64,000 bases of DNA from Streptomyces guryensis (GTDB lineage: Bacteria; Actinomycetota; Actinomycetes; Streptomycetales; Streptomycetaceae): contig NZ_JAJSBI010000018.1 in assembly GCF_021261325.1 (NCBI RefSeq), forward strand, positions 140,973-204,972, read 5' to 3'. Shown here in pieces: positions 27,607 to 37,174 of the stretch. Each line of letters starts with the position of its first letter. Position 1 is the first letter of the stretch. Made by a program: the position numbers and the translations under genes. The notes under the pieces were generated by a model that saw only the letters and a list, made by a program, of their open reading frames with translations, was not told the DNA's origin and did no database searches.

Positions 27607-28719
27607 CTAGGGCTCGGCGCCCCGCTCGGGGAGCGCATGCGGTCGGCCGGTCGGTGCCTCCCGCTCCAGCAGACCGGTGCGCAATTCGAGCGGGGTCACT
27701 CCGTGCCACCGGCGAATCGCCCGCCGGAGCGCGCTCACGTCGGCGAAGCCCGCCTGGCGGGTGATGTCACGGAGCGTCAGTTCCGGTCGCCGTAGGAGCT
27801 GTTCGACCTGCTCGCGGCGTACCCCGTCGACGATGGCCTCGTACGTGGTGCCGCACTCGGCCAGGCGGCGGCGCAGGGTGCGTTCGCTGGACGCGTGCCT
27901 GCGGGCCTGTTCGCTGAACGAGGGGACAGCCGGAAGGCTCTGCGCGAGGGAGATCTCCAGCACTTCGAGCAGGTCCTGCTGGTCGCGTCGTGACGCCATC
28001 TCCCCGTCCAGCACGCCCCGCACCGAGGCGTGGGTGATGGGGTCCCGACCCGGCATGGTCGCACGCGCCCACCGGGTGGGGAACACCATGCGGTTGCCGG
28101 TGGCGTCGAAGCGCAGCGGGCAGCGGAAGAGTTCGTCGAACGGGCGCGTGTCGCGCGGGGCCGGGAAGGCGAACTCGACCGTCTGCGGGGCGAATGCGGC
28201 CCCGATGCTCAGCCGGGTGAGGGTGACGACGCTGGAGTACGCCTCCTCGGTGAGGAAGACGGCGACCGTCGGATCCAGCGCGGGGTCCGGCAGATCGGCG
28301 CGCAGCACATAGCCGGCGTCCTCCCAGCGGGCCGACCACACCGTCATCGCCCCGGACAGGTTCTGATAGCGCACGCCGGTCTCGATGGCGTCCTGAAGGG
28401 CGTCGGCAGCCATCATGGCCAGGCCGATCAGCCCCCACGCGGTGAGGTGCTGCGCCGCCCCCACGCGCAGTCCCAGGTGTTCGTCCCCGGTGAGTTTCAC
28501 CGCCTGGCGGATGACATCACTGCCCTGCCGGTAGGAGACCCGCAGCGCGGCGGATCCCATCACCGTCGGGTCCAGCCCGACCCGGGTCAGCAGCGGCTGC
28601 AGGTCGACGCCGTGCTCGTCGGCGACCCGGGCGAGGTAGCGGAGGATGTTCGGCGCGATGGTGGCCGAGGTACTGCGGCTCGTTCCCGGAGACGTGACCG
28701 GGGCGGGGTCATCGGGCAT
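27607..28719 (-). CDS. AraC family transcriptional regulator
   Basis: A 370-aa regulator. The N-terminal domain (about 20-210) resembles the Arabinose_bd domain of OruR/ArgR-type AraC proteins: ILRYLARVADEHGVDLQPLL, AWGLIGLAMMAADALQDAI. The C-terminal double HTH is typical: SSERTLRRRLAECGTTYEAI and LTLRDITRQAGFADVSALRR, then AIRRWHGVTPLELR. The ATG at 28719 is preceded by GAGGGG. Divergent from the MFS transporter gene across 185 nt, and the likely regulator of the monooxygenase cluster beyond it. Confidence 0.9.
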   Translation of the reverse strand: MPDDPAPVTSPGTSRSTSATIAPNILRYLARVADEHGVDLQPLLTRVGLDPTVMGSAALRVSYRQGSDVIRQAVKLTGDEHLGLRVGAAQHLTAWGLIGLAMMAADALQDAIETGVRYQNLSGAMTVWSARWEDAGYVLRADLPDPALDPTVAVFLTEEAYSSVVTLTRLSIGAAFAPQTVEFAFPAPRDTRPFDELFRCPLRFDATGNRMVFPTRWARATMPGRDPITHASVRGVLDGEMASRRDQQDLLEVLEISLAQSLPAVPSFSEQARRHASSERTLRRRLAECGTTYEAIVDGVRREQVEQLLRRPELTLRDITRQAGFADVSALRRAIRRWHGVTPLELRTGLLEREAPTGRPHALPERGAEP

Positions 28720-28904
28720 CGCGTCCCCTCTCACCAGGGCGTTTCTCGCTTCACTGTAAGCAGCAGGGCCCCGTCTGTCGCGGGTGTGGCCGCCGGGGCC
28801 CTCTTTTCGGCCTCTGGCGCGCTGCACACGCCCTTTTCGCCGTCCCTACCTTTTGCGGAACCCGCTCGTTCTGCGCTCTCGCGCCGGTGTAACGAAGGCT
28901 CACC

Positions 28905-30125
28905 ATGACCGCACCTCTTCAGACCCCGGCCCGGCGACGATCCGTGCGCCGCAGCCCCCATGCGGCGGCTCGACGGGCCGTGGCGACGGTGTTCGCCGCC
29001 CAGGGAGCGGCGGTGGCGGCGGTGTCCACCACGGTGCCCGCCGTCAAGGAGCGCCTCTCGCTCTCCCCGCTGACCATGACATTGCTGGTCGTGACCGTAG
29101 CGCTGAGCGCGGGCGTCGGCAGCTTCGCCGGACTGGCCCTGATCCGGCGGGTGGGGCCGGTCGCCGCGATGCGGTCCGCGGTCGTGGCGACCGCCGCGGC
29201 TCTGCTGCTGATCGGCTGGGCTCCCGGCCGGGCAGTCGTCGCGGTGTCCTACGGGTTGTTCGGCATGGCGCTGGGCTGCATCGACGTATCGGCGAACACC
29301 CGGGCCGCAACCGTCGAACGCCACTACGGCCGGAGCATCTTCGCCTCCTTCTACGCCGCCTGGAGCGCGGCCGGCATCGCGGCCGCACTGCTGACCGCGA
29401 CCACGGCTCACCTCGGCTGGTCCGTCGAGCACACCCTCACCGCACAGGCAGGTCTCGTTCTGATCCTCGCCCTGACCGTCCGCACGCACGAGCTCCCCGC
29501 CCACTCACCCCTCGCCGTGTCCGCCCCTGAGGAGTCCCGCGGGGAGTCCGACGTGCTCGGACGCGGACTGTGGGTCGAACTCGCCCCGTTCGGCCTGGTC
29601 CTCCTGGTCGCCTATGTCATCGACTCCACGGTCTCCTCGTGGTCGACGCTGTACCTCCACCAGACCCTGGACACCGCCCTGTCCATCGCACCCCTGGCCT
29701 ATGCGGCCTACCAGGTGGGCACCGTCACCGGGCGGGCCTGTGCCGACCACCTCGTACGCACCTTGGGCCCGGTGGCCGTGATCCGCGCCGCCACCCTGCT
29801 CACCGCCGCCGCGCTGGCCGGACTGGCAGCAGCCCCCGCCTGGCCGTACGCGGTCCTGGCCGCCGCGTGCGCCGGGCTCGGCGTCTCCGCGCTCGTGCCC
29901 CTGTGCCTCGCCTCCGCCGGGCGCCTGCGACCGCGGGCGACCGAAGCGGTCCTGGCCCGGATGAACGTCTTCAACTACACGGGCGTGCTCGCGGGCGGGG
30001 CCGCCAGCGGAATCCTCGGGTCCACCGGTCACTTCCGCCTCGCCTACGGGATCCCGGCCGCACTCGTCCTCGCGCTCCTGGCGGCCGCCCGGTCTTTCGC
30101 ATGGCCGCCCAGGCCCCCTCTCTGA
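28905..30125 (+). CDS. MFS transporter
   Basis: A 406-aa protein with about 12 hydrophobic segments and an MFS fold. The N-half includes TVALSAGVGSFAGLALIRRV, with the loop 2-3-like position degenerate; the C-half includes LVLLVAYVIDSTVSSWSTLY. The FucP/YbjJ-like branch is suggested by GLFGMALGCIDVSANTRAAT. It starts with ATG 28905 after a Ser/Arg-rich N-terminus. Its position between the AraC regulator and the monooxygenase operon suggests uptake of the substrate or efflux of a product of that pathway. Confidence 0.87.
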   Translation: MTAPLQTPARRRSVRRSPHAAARRAVATVFAAQGAAVAAVSTTVPAVKERLSLSPLTMTLLVVTVALSAGVGSFAGLALIRRVGPVAAMRSAVVATAAALLLIGWAPGRAVVAVSYGLFGMALGCIDVSANTRAATVERHYGRSIFASFYAAWSAAGIAAALLTATTAHLGWSVEHTLTAQAGLVLILALTVRTHELPAHSPLAVSAPEESRGESDVLGRGLWVELAPFGLVLLVAYVIDSTVSSWSTLYLHQTLDTALSIAPLAYAAYQVGTVTGRACADHLVRTLGPVAVIRAATLLTAAALAGLAAAPAWPYAVLAAACAGLGVSALVPLCLASAGRLRPRATEAVLARMNVFNYTGVLAGGAASGILGSTGHFRLAYGIPAALVLALLAAARSFAWPPRPPL

Positions 30126-30231
30126 CCGCACGGACCATTTCCCGCTGAACTGCAGATGAATAAGTTCCCTTCAGGTCTTCAGGAATGGGCCTGCGAACCG
30201 ATGGAGATCCGATGGGAAAGGGATCAGCTTC

Positions 30232-31578
30232 ATGGGAAAAATCCAGTACGACACCTGCGTGATCGGAGCGGGACCTGCCGGGCTCGCGGTCGCCAGAGCC
30301 CTGACGGAGCGGAACCTGCCGTACACGCATCTTGAGCGGCACACGGGCCCGGGCGGTATCTGGGACATCGACAATCCCGGCAGCCCGATGTACGAGTCGG
30401 CCCATTTTATTTCCAGCAAAACCCTCTCGGGCTTCGGAGGATTTCCGATGCCCGGCGAATTCGCCGACTACCCGCCGCACCGGCAGATCCTCTCGTACCT
30501 GACGTCCTTCGCCGACGCCTACGAACTGACGGAGCGCATCCACTTCGGCGTCGAGGTCGAAAGCGTCGAGAAGAACGCCGACGGCACCTGGACGGTCACC
30601 CGGACCGACGGACAGCAGACCCTGCACGGCCAGGTCGTGGTGTGCACGGGATCCCAGTGGCACCCCAACGTCCCGGAACTGCCCGGCGACTTCACCGGCG
30701 AGGTCCGCCACACGGTCGGCTACCGCAGCGCGGAGGAACTGCGGGGCAAGCGGGTCCTGGTCGTGGGCGCCGGGAACTCCGGCTGCGACATCGCCTGCGA
30801 CGCGGCCCGCGCCGCGGACCACGCGGTGATCAGCATGCGCCGCGGCTACTGGTTCATCCCCAAGCACCTCTTCGGGCGCCCGGTGGACACCATCGCCAAC
30901 GACGGGCCCCACCTGCCGATGTGGCTGGCGCAGCGGGTCTTCGGTACCCTCCTGCGGATCATCAACGGCGACCCGACCCGACTGGGCCTGCAGAAGCCGG
31001 ACCACAAGCTGTTCGAGACCCACCCCGCGATCAACTCGATGCTGATCCACCACCTCCAGCACGGCGACATCACCGCCAGGCCGGGGATCGCCCACACCGA
31101 GGGCAGGACCGTCCACTTCACGGACGGCACCAGCGACGACTTCGACCTGATCCTGCTGGCCACCGGTTACGTCCACCAAGTGCCGGTCGCGCAGAAGTAC
31201 TTCGGCGACGAACAGCATCCCGACCTCTATCTGTCGTCGTTCTCCCGCGAGCACCAGGGCCTGTTCGGAGTCGGCTTCGTCGAGACCAACTCCGGCGCGT
31301 ACCGGCTCTTCGACACCCAGGCCCAGTTGATCGCCGGGCACATCGACGACGTGGCGCAGGGACTGCCGAACGCGGAACGGTTCGCGGGCCTGATCCGTAC
31401 CGACCGCCCGGACCTGTCCGGCGGCCTCAAGTTCGTCGACTCGCCCCGGCACACCGGCTACGTCGACAGCGCGGCCCTGGTGAAGCACCTCGGCAGGATC
31501 GCGGCCGGCATGGGCTGGCGCACCGAGGGCCGGCCGCCGCGCGTGCGGTCCCTGCGGGACGCGGAGGCGGTGTCGTGA
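30232..31578 (+). CDS. flavin-containing monooxygenase (FMO / Baeyer-Villiger-like)
   Basis: A 448-aa class B flavoprotein monooxygenase. The FAD Rossmann motif GAGPAG is at residues 12-17, the NADPH-binding GAGNSG near 180 and the FMO-type LLATGY near 308. The N-terminus VIGAGPAGLAVARALTERNL is followed by GPGGIWDIDNPGSPMYESAH, typical of FMOs. The exact Baeyer-Villiger fingerprint FxGxxxHxxxWP/D is not visible, so N- or S-oxygenation or hydroxylation is as likely as ketone oxidation. The ATG at 30232 follows a purine-rich stretch. Stop and next start overlap (GTGA), giving one coupled operon with SDR and aldehyde dehydrogenase. Confidence 0.88.
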   Translation: MGKIQYDTCVIGAGPAGLAVARALTERNLPYTHLERHTGPGGIWDIDNPGSPMYESAHFISSKTLSGFGGFPMPGEFADYPPHRQILSYLTSFADAYELTERIHFGVEVESVEKNADGTWTVTRTDGQQTLHGQVVVCTGSQWHPNVPELPGDFTGEVRHTVGYRSAEELRGKRVLVVGAGNSGCDIACDAARAADHAVISMRRGYWFIPKHLFGRPVDTIANDGPHLPMWLAQRVFGTLLRIINGDPTRLGLQKPDHKLFETHPAINSMLIHHLQHGDITARPGIAHTEGRTVHFTDGTSDDFDLILLATGYVHQVPVAQKYFGDEQHPDLYLSSFSREHQGLFGVGFVETNSGAYRLFDTQAQLIAGHIDDVAQGLPNAERFAGLIRTDRPDLSGGLKFVDSPRHTGYVDSAALVKHLGRIAAGMGWRTEGRPPRVRSLRDAEAVS

Positions 31579-32453
31579 GCGGCTTCGACTTCCGTGACAA
31601 GGTCATCCTGGTGACCGGCGGCGCCGGCGGGATCGGCAGCGCGATGTGCCGCCGCTTCGCCACCGGGGGCGCCCGCTGCGTGGTCGTCGACATCGACGAG
31701 GCCCGCGCCAAGCGGGTCGCCGTCGAGCTTCCCGGCGCCGGCCACACCGCTCTGGGCTGCGACCTTGTGAACCGGGCTGAGGTGGAGCACCTTTTCGAGC
31801 AGGTCGCCGCCGTCTACGGGCGCCTCGACGTGCTCGTCAACAACGTGGGAATGACCAGCGCCGAACGCTTCGACGTGTGCAGCGTCGAGAGCATCGAGCA
31901 GGAGATCACCCTCAATCTGACCTCGCCGCTGGTCGCCACCAGGATCGCGATCCCGCTGCTGCGGGCCTCCCAGGACCCCCGGGTGGTCACCACCGTCTCC
32001 CTCGGCGGTATCTTCCCGCTGGGCGAGACCCCGATCTACACGGCCTCGAAGTTCGGGCTGCGCGGGGCGATGCTCGCCCTCGGGCTCGACCTGAGGAGCA
32101 AGGGCATCCTGGCCGGATCGGTGCTGCCGTCGGCGACCGACACCCCGATGCTGCGCCAGGAAGCCGTGGACGGTGGGAACTCCATGCAGTTCCAGGATCC
32201 GCCGCAGCGGCCTGCCGACGTCGTGGCGGCCGTGGTGAGCCTGCTCGGCAAGCCCCGCCTGGAGGCCTACCCCCGGACCGGTGAGTCCCGCCTGGTCCGG
32301 TTCGCGATGCTGGCGCCGAACCTGCTGCCGAAGGTGTTCCCGCTGTTCCGGCAGAGGGGCGAGCGCGGCATGGCCCGCTATCTGGAGGAGCTGCGTCGCC
32401 GGGGACTGGCACGGCAGACCGACGGCCGCTGGGAACTGGTGGAGGAGAAATGA
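31575..32453 (+). CDS. short-chain dehydrogenase/reductase in the FMO operon
   Basis: A 292-aa SDR, longer than classical members by a 40-residue C-terminal tail (LPKVFPLFRQRGERGMARYL...). The cofactor motif is TGGAGGIG, with VVVDIDEARA indicating NAD preference; LVNNVGMT is the NNAG motif; the catalytic Tyr-Lys are in IYTASKFGLRG. The Ser position is in TTVSLGGIF. Start GTG 31575 overlaps the FMO stop by 4 nt and its own stop overlaps the next ATG. Likely oxidises an alcohol intermediate or reduces a ketone in the same pathway. Confidence 0.9.
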   Translation: MSGFDFRDKVILVTGGAGGIGSAMCRRFATGGARCVVVDIDEARAKRVAVELPGAGHTALGCDLVNRAEVEHLFEQVAAVYGRLDVLVNNVGMTSAERFDVCSVESIEQEITLNLTSPLVATRIAIPLLRASQDPRVVTTVSLGGIFPLGETPIYTASKFGLRGAMLALGLDLRSKGILAGSVLPSATDTPMLRQEAVDGGNSMQFQDPPQRPADVVAAVVSLLGKPRLEAYPRTGESRLVRFAMLAPNLLPKVFPLFRQRGERGMARYLEELRRRGLARQTDGRWELVEEK

Positions 32454-33871
32454 CCGCACTCGAAAACTCCGCCACGCTGAAGGTCGTCAACCCCGCCACC
32501 GGGAAGCTGATCACCACGGTGCCTGCCACCAGCGCCGAGGACGTCACCAAGGCCGCTGAGCGGGCCGAGCAGGTCATCGCATCCGGCGTGTGGTCCGGGC
32601 TGCCGGTCCGCGAGCGCAGCGCGGTGCTGCTGCGCCTTGCCGACCTGATGGAACGCGACACCGGGATGCTGGCTCGCCTGGACAGCGAGGACGCGGGAAA
32701 GCCGATCACCGAGTGCCTCACCGGCGACGTGCCCGGTGCTGTCGAGTCGATCCGCTGGTTCGCCGAAGCGGCCGACAAGGTGTTCGGCAGAATCGCCCCC
32801 GGCGGGCCGGACGGCCTCGGCCTCATGACCCGGGAACCGGTCGGCGTGACCGCGGCGATCCTGCCCTGGAACTACCCACTGGCCATGACCGCCTGGAAGG
32901 TCGGCCCTGCACTCGCCGCGGGCAACTGCCTGCTGGTCAAACCCGCCGAAGCCACCCCGCGCTCGGCCCTGCACCTGGCCCAACTCGCCGCCGAGGCGGG
33001 CCTGCCCGAGGGGGTTCTCACGGTCCTGACCGGCCATGGCTCCGTCACCGGCGCCGCCCTGGCCCGCGACCCCGTCGTGGGCGCCCTCTCCTTCACCGGC
33101 TCCACCGCGACCGGGCGCCGCATCCTCAAGGACGCGGCCGGCACCAACTTCAAACGCGTCTCACTGGAGATGGGCGGCAAGAGCCCCCAGGTGCTGATGG
33201 CCGACGCGCTCGCCTACGGCGACGAGCTCATCGACCACATGATCGAAGCCGCGTTCCTGACGACGGGGCAGAACTGCACGGCCGGTTCCCGCGTCCTGGT
33301 CCACCACAGCATCGCCGAGGAGGTGTTGGAGCGGTTCACAACCGCCGCGAAACGCCTGGTCATCGGTGACCCAGCGGACCCGCACACGCAGCTGGGGCCC
33401 CTGGTCAACCGGGCGGCCTTCGACCGGATCGCGGCGGCGGTGGAAGCAGCCCGGGCCGGCGGAGCCCGCGTTCACACCGGAGGGCTGCCGCACGGCCTGC
33501 CGCAGCGCGGTGCCTACTACCCGCCCACAGTGATCACCCACGCCCCCGAAGGCAGCGACGTACTCACCAAGGAGCTGTTCGGCCCCGTCGTCTCCGTCCA
33601 GACCTTCACCTCCGAGGACGAGGCGCTGCACCTCGCGAACACCACCGAATACGGCCTCGCCGCCTCGGTGTGGACCCGAGACCTCGACACCGCCCTCCGG
33701 CTGGCACGTGGCATCCAGGCCGGTGTGGTCTCCGTCAACGCATACAGCGAGGGCGACATCACCACACCCTTCGGAGGCTGGAAACAGTCCGGGTTCGGCG
33801 GCGTGGAGAAGTCGACAAACGCCTTCGAGCAGTGGACCCGGGAGAAGACCGTCTGGATCCGCACCCGCTGA
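32450..33871 (+). CDS. aldehyde dehydrogenase in the FMO operon
   Basis: A 473-aa NAD(P)-dependent aldehyde dehydrogenase. The catalytic nucleophile Cys276 lies in GQNCTAGSR and the general base Glu240 in SLEMGGKSPQ; PWNYPLAMTAWKVGPALAAG and the C-terminal PFGGWKQSGFGG are family hallmarks. It resembles betaine-aldehyde or gamma-aminobutyraldehyde dehydrogenases in length and motifs. The ATG overlaps the SDR stop (ATGA). It would convert the aldehyde formed by the upstream enzymes to a carboxylic acid. Confidence 0.93.
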   Translation: MTALENSATLKVVNPATGKLITTVPATSAEDVTKAAERAEQVIASGVWSGLPVRERSAVLLRLADLMERDTGMLARLDSEDAGKPITECLTGDVPGAVESIRWFAEAADKVFGRIAPGGPDGLGLMTREPVGVTAAILPWNYPLAMTAWKVGPALAAGNCLLVKPAEATPRSALHLAQLAAEAGLPEGVLTVLTGHGSVTGAALARDPVVGALSFTGSTATGRRILKDAAGTNFKRVSLEMGGKSPQVLMADALAYGDELIDHMIEAAFLTTGQNCTAGSRVLVHHSIAEEVLERFTTAAKRLVIGDPADPHTQLGPLVNRAAFDRIAAAVEAARAGGARVHTGGLPHGLPQRGAYYPPTVITHAPEGSDVLTKELFGPVVSVQTFTSEDEALHLANTTEYGLAASVWTRDLDTALRLARGIQAGVVSVNAYSEGDITTPFGGWKQSGFGGVEKSTNAFEQWTREKTVWIRTR

Positions 33872-33902
33872 TCTCATCGGCGAGGTGATCTCATCGGCGA
33901 GG
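33869..33902. repeat. 17-bp tandem duplication over the aldehyde dehydrogenase stop codon
   Basis: TGATCTCATCGGCGAGG occurs twice without a gap (33869-33885 and 33886-33902), the first copy starting with the TGA stop of the aldehyde dehydrogenase. It marks the edge of the decayed region that follows. Confidence 0.85.
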
Positions 33903-34022
33903 TGGCAACGCGTCAATGTGATCGCGCCTCACCAGTCCACCCACCTGGGTCGGGGCTATCTCGGTCATTCGTCTTCCGTGCAGAGTGATCACGAGATTCA
34001 ATGGTGGATCGGTGGATCGCTC

Positions 34023-34345
34023 ATGGGCGAGGTCGGTGAGTTGCGTGATGCCGTCATGGTCGTCGGTGCTACCGGAGATCTCGGCAGAAGCCTCGTGCAG
34101 GAGTTCAATCGCAGGGGTCGCCCGACCGTTGCACTCGGGCGGACGGACTCCATGGCGGTGGACCTTCCGACTCCGGACATCAACACATTCGTCAAGGTAT
34201 CCGATCTTGACAGCGGCTGGCCCGAACTCGCCACGGTCCTCCCGTACTGCACCGCGATCGTGAACTGCGCGGGGCGCACCACACCGAGCGGTGTTGACCA
34301 GAATCCGGTCGGCCTCCTGTCTGTCAACCTCGGCACGCCCCGGTC
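34023..34345 (+). pseudogene. N-terminal fragment of an NAD-dependent epimerase/dehydratase-like protein
   Basis: From ATG 34023 the frame encodes a convincing Rossmann start (MVVGATGDLGRSLVQEFNRR), a second strand (TVALGRTDSM), and IVNCAGRTTPSGVDQNPVGL, the position where an SDR-type NNAG motif and active-site region begin. After about residue 105 the similarity stops in low-complexity sequence with no catalytic YxxxK. The open frame continues to 34979 but without recognisable content. Probably a truncated gene rather than a functional protein. Confidence 0.5.
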
Positions 34346-34849
34346 CGCGGCGGCACGGGCAAAAGCCGGACCGACCCTGTGTTTCCGCTGTCGACCATGT
34401 CCGCTCGCGCCGCAGATCATGCCCGGCGCTGATGGCCGCGGTGGCGAGGAGGCGGCGACGGAAGTGCACAGGCGGAGTGCGACGAATCCGAGAGTCGATC
34501 TCGCGTTCTGTGTGATCAGGAACGGGGTCGCAGGATTCATCGCCCGGCCGCCGCGCACCCGGCACTGCCGCATCGCCAAGGCATCGGTGGTGGCCGGGTG
34601 GATCGCGATCAGTGCGGCGACGGCGTTCCACGACGCGCTGTGGCCGGTGTTGGGGACGGGATCGCCGACAGCCGTTCCGGCCGTGGCCGCCCTCATGCTC
34701 GGAGCTGGGCTGGTCACGTCCGGTCACGGCAACGCTCCTGCTCGCGCCCTTCCCGCGCGACCACTCCCGATGGGGCAGCCGCTCCGGAGTGGCCCGCCAC
34801 CATCACCCTGGCCGCGAATATCCAGTCATGCAGACATCGCGGCAGCCCG
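34346..34849. other. no recognisable gene; decayed DNA
   Basis: Open frames run through this stretch but give no recognisable motifs. One frame has a short hydrophobic patch (about 34590-34730) that might be a fossil membrane segment. Flanked on both sides by gene fragments. Confidence 0.4.
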
Positions 34850-35165
34850 GATGTCGTCCCGCGGGGTCCCGTCGGAAGAACACCAGGGCGGCGACGCAGG
34901 CAAGGGAATCCATCCTTTTCGGCCGGACGGACTTCGCGGTGGTGGCAGTTCCGCCATCGACCACCAATGGAGTCCATAACGGGCCTCTTCCGTCGGGATG
35001 TTCATCCCGCGGACCTCATCAGCTGTGACACGAACAAGGCGGTGCTCCTCGTACTGATCGAAGACTTGGCCGTCGACGCTGAAGATCGCCCGCCGGGTCC
35101 GGACGACGGGACTCACGCGCCCGACAGCAAGTGACAGCGCCGTCTGCTCCCAGACCTCAGCGTCA
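34850..35165 (-). pseudogene. broken NUDIX hydrolase gene
   Basis: The minus strand encodes AEVWEQTALSLAVGRVSPVV, the end of a Nudix box (the EVWEQTAL part of REVxEExGL), then RRAIFSVDGQVFDQYEEHRL and VRGMNIPTEEARYGLHWWS, typical of actinobacterial NUDIX hydrolases. The upstream half of the Nudix box and the N-terminus are missing or out of frame. Near 34943 the frame shifts again: TTAKSVRPKRMDSLA continues in another frame. Without the first catalytic glutamates it cannot be active. Confidence 0.65.
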
Positions 35166-35299
35166 TGAGCGCCAGGCCGTTCACGGATCACATCCCCAGG
35201 GAGACGCAGCCGGTGCTGAAGCGTGGGGGACGGACGGTTGTCCTCCACGGCCCCCGCCGTGTTGTGGGGTCTGGTGCATCCAGGGCAGGTGCGTCCGCG

Positions 35300-37174
35300 T
35301 CAGGTCGTGGCCGGGGCCGGGTTGCGGCGCCGCAGGGTGAAAATCCGTTCGGCGTGGTGCTCCTCGTGGAGGTCGATGCGGCGGGCGGTCAGCAGGTCGC
35401 GAAGGCGGATGATGCCCTCCACCCGGGGGTGCTCGTCGCGGGTGATGACGAGCAGGCGGGTGACGCCGTGCTGGGCCATGCGGTTGGCCAGGGCCCGGAG
35501 GGTCTCGTCGGGATGGGCGGTGACCGGGGTGTCGGCCAGTTCGGCGAGCGGGGTGTGGTCGTCGGCGTCGGCGTGGATCAGCGCGTGACGGGTGACGACT
35601 CCGGTCAGGGTGCCGTCGGCGTCGAGCACGGGGTACAGGCGCTGGGCGAGCAGCCGGTCGGGGTCACCGCCGTCGTGCGCGGCACGCAGCAGCGCGGTGA
35701 TCTCCCCGGCCGGCCGGTCGCCGCGGAACGTGGTGGCCGCCGGCGTCTCCAGCTGGCGTACGAGGTGCACCTCGAGCGGGTCGACGGAGTACTCGCGGGT
35801 CAGGTGCAGGCCACGCCGGGCGAGCTTCTCGGTCAGCACCGACCGCTTGAGGAGGACCACGGAGATCAGATACGCGGCCGACGCGGTGATCACCATGGGT
35901 ATGAGCGCGTTGACCTCATGGGTGAGTTCCAGGCAGAAGACGATGCCGGTGAGCGGGGAGCGCATCACGCCGCCGAGGACGCCGGCCAGCGATACCAGGG
36001 CCCAGAAGCCGGGGCTGACATGGGGGAAGACCAGGGCCTCGGCCGCGCCGAGGGCGCCGCCGACCATGAACATGGGGGCGAGGACACCGCCGGACGTGCC
36101 CGAGCCCAGGGACAGCCCCCAGATCAGGGTCTTGACGACGAGGATCCCGACGATCAGCCCGACCGTGGCGTGACCGGTCAGCAGGGCCCCGATGACGTCA
36201 TAGCCGACACCGAGCGCGCGCGGCTCGATCAGTCCGCCGACGCCGATGATCGCCCCGCCGATGGCGGGCCACCACATCCAGTGGATGCGCAGGCGGGAGA
36301 AGAGGTCCTCGGAGAAGTAGACCAGGGCCGTGGCGCCCAGGGCGAGCAGTCCGGCCGCGGCCCCGGCGACGACGCACAGTCCGTAGGCGGACAGCGAGAT
36401 ACCGGCGGGCACATGGGCGCCGCCGAAGAGCGGGGCGGTGCCGAGCAGCGGGCCACGCACCAGGGCAGCGGTCACGGCGGCGACGGCGACGGGGAGGTAG
36501 GAGCGGGGCCGCCACTCGAAGAGCAGGAGTTCGACGGCGAGGAGGATGGCGGCGAGCGGCGCGTTGAAGGTCGCGGCCATGCCCGCCGCCGACCCGGCCA
36601 CGAGCAGTGCCTTGCGCTCGTCGGTGGTGACCCGCAGGAACTGGGCGATCAGGGAGCCGACGGCGCCACCGGTCATGATGATCGGCCCCTCGGCGCCGAA
36701 AGGTCCGCCGGTGCCGATCGACACGGCGGCCGAGGTGGGCTTCAGGACGGCGACGCGGGGCTGTACCCGGCTGCCGCCGACCAGGATCGACTCGATGGCC
36801 TCCGGCATCCCGTGCCCGCGGATCTTCTCCGAGCCGTAGCGGGCCATGAGGCCGATGACCAGGCCGCCCACCACGGGCATCACCAGCAGCAGCCACCGGT
36901 GCGCGGTGTCGCCGGGCACGGCCGCGCCGAAGCCGAAGCGCCCGTGGAAGCTGAGGTTGGTGATCAGTGCGATCAGCTTGAGCAGACCGGCGGCTATGAG
37001 GGCCGCCAGTGCGCCGATGGGCACGGCCAGGGCCGTGATCAGCACGACCCGGGGCGGCACGTGGAAATCCCCCAGGTGCGGGATCTTCGAGCCCTCTTGG
37101 AGTCCGGCCGGGACGGGTGGGGCATCAGCCGCAGCGCGACGGGACTTGGCGGGTGAGGGCAGGCGGGAGGGCAT
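35300..37174 (-). CDS. ClC-type chloride channel/antiporter with CBS domains
   Basis: About 624 aa from the chosen ATG at 37174; the frame is open to 37381 but the extra 69 residues are Pro/Ser/Arg-rich and uncertain. The membrane part has ClC signatures: GTGGPFGAEGPIIMTGGAVG (including the gating-Glu motif AEGP), GSGTSGGVLAPMFMVGGALG, and MRSPLTGIVFCLELTHE. The C-terminal 150 residues form a CBS pair (YPVLDADGTLTGVVTRHALI and LLVITRDEHPRVEGIIRLRD), which in other ClCs binds adenine nucleotides. The gating Glu suggests Cl-/H+ exchange. It lies next to a zinc-ribbon protein and a MarR regulator. Confidence 0.92.
   Translation of the reverse strand: MPSRLPSPAKSRRAAADAPPVPAGLQEGSKIPHLGDFHVPPRVVLITALAVPIGALAALIAAGLLKLIALITNLSFHGRFGFGAAVPGDTAHRWLLLVMPVVGGLVIGLMARYGSEKIRGHGMPEAIESILVGGSRVQPRVAVLKPTSAAVSIGTGGPFGAEGPIIMTGGAVGSLIAQFLRVTTDERKALLVAGSAAGMAATFNAPLAAILLAVELLLFEWRPRSYLPVAVAAVTAALVRGPLLGTAPLFGGAHVPAGISLSAYGLCVVAGAAAGLLALGATALVYFSEDLFSRLRIHWMWWPAIGGAIIGVGGLIEPRALGVGYDVIGALLTGHATVGLIVGILVVKTLIWGLSLGSGTSGGVLAPMFMVGGALGAAEALVFPHVSPGFWALVSLAGVLGGVMRSPLTGIVFCLELTHEVNALIPMVITASAAYLISVVLLKRSVLTEKLARRGLHLTREYSVDPLEVHLVRQLETPAATTFRGDRPAGEITALLRAAHDGGDPDRLLAQRLYPVLDADGTLTGVVTRHALIHADADDHTPLAELADTPVTAHPDETLRALANRMAQHGVTRLLVITRDEHPRVEGIIRLRDLLTARRIDLHEEHHAERIFTLRRRNPAPATT

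Noticed and set aside
34826..35248. Intact 140-aa NUDIX protein on the minus strand
   Set aside because: The frame contains only the end of the Nudix box and shifts frame near 34943; listed as a pseudogene instead.
35165..37156. Long plus-strand frame opposite the ClC gene
   Set aside because: Gly/Asp/Gln-rich without domains; the minus strand carries complete ClC and CBS motifs.
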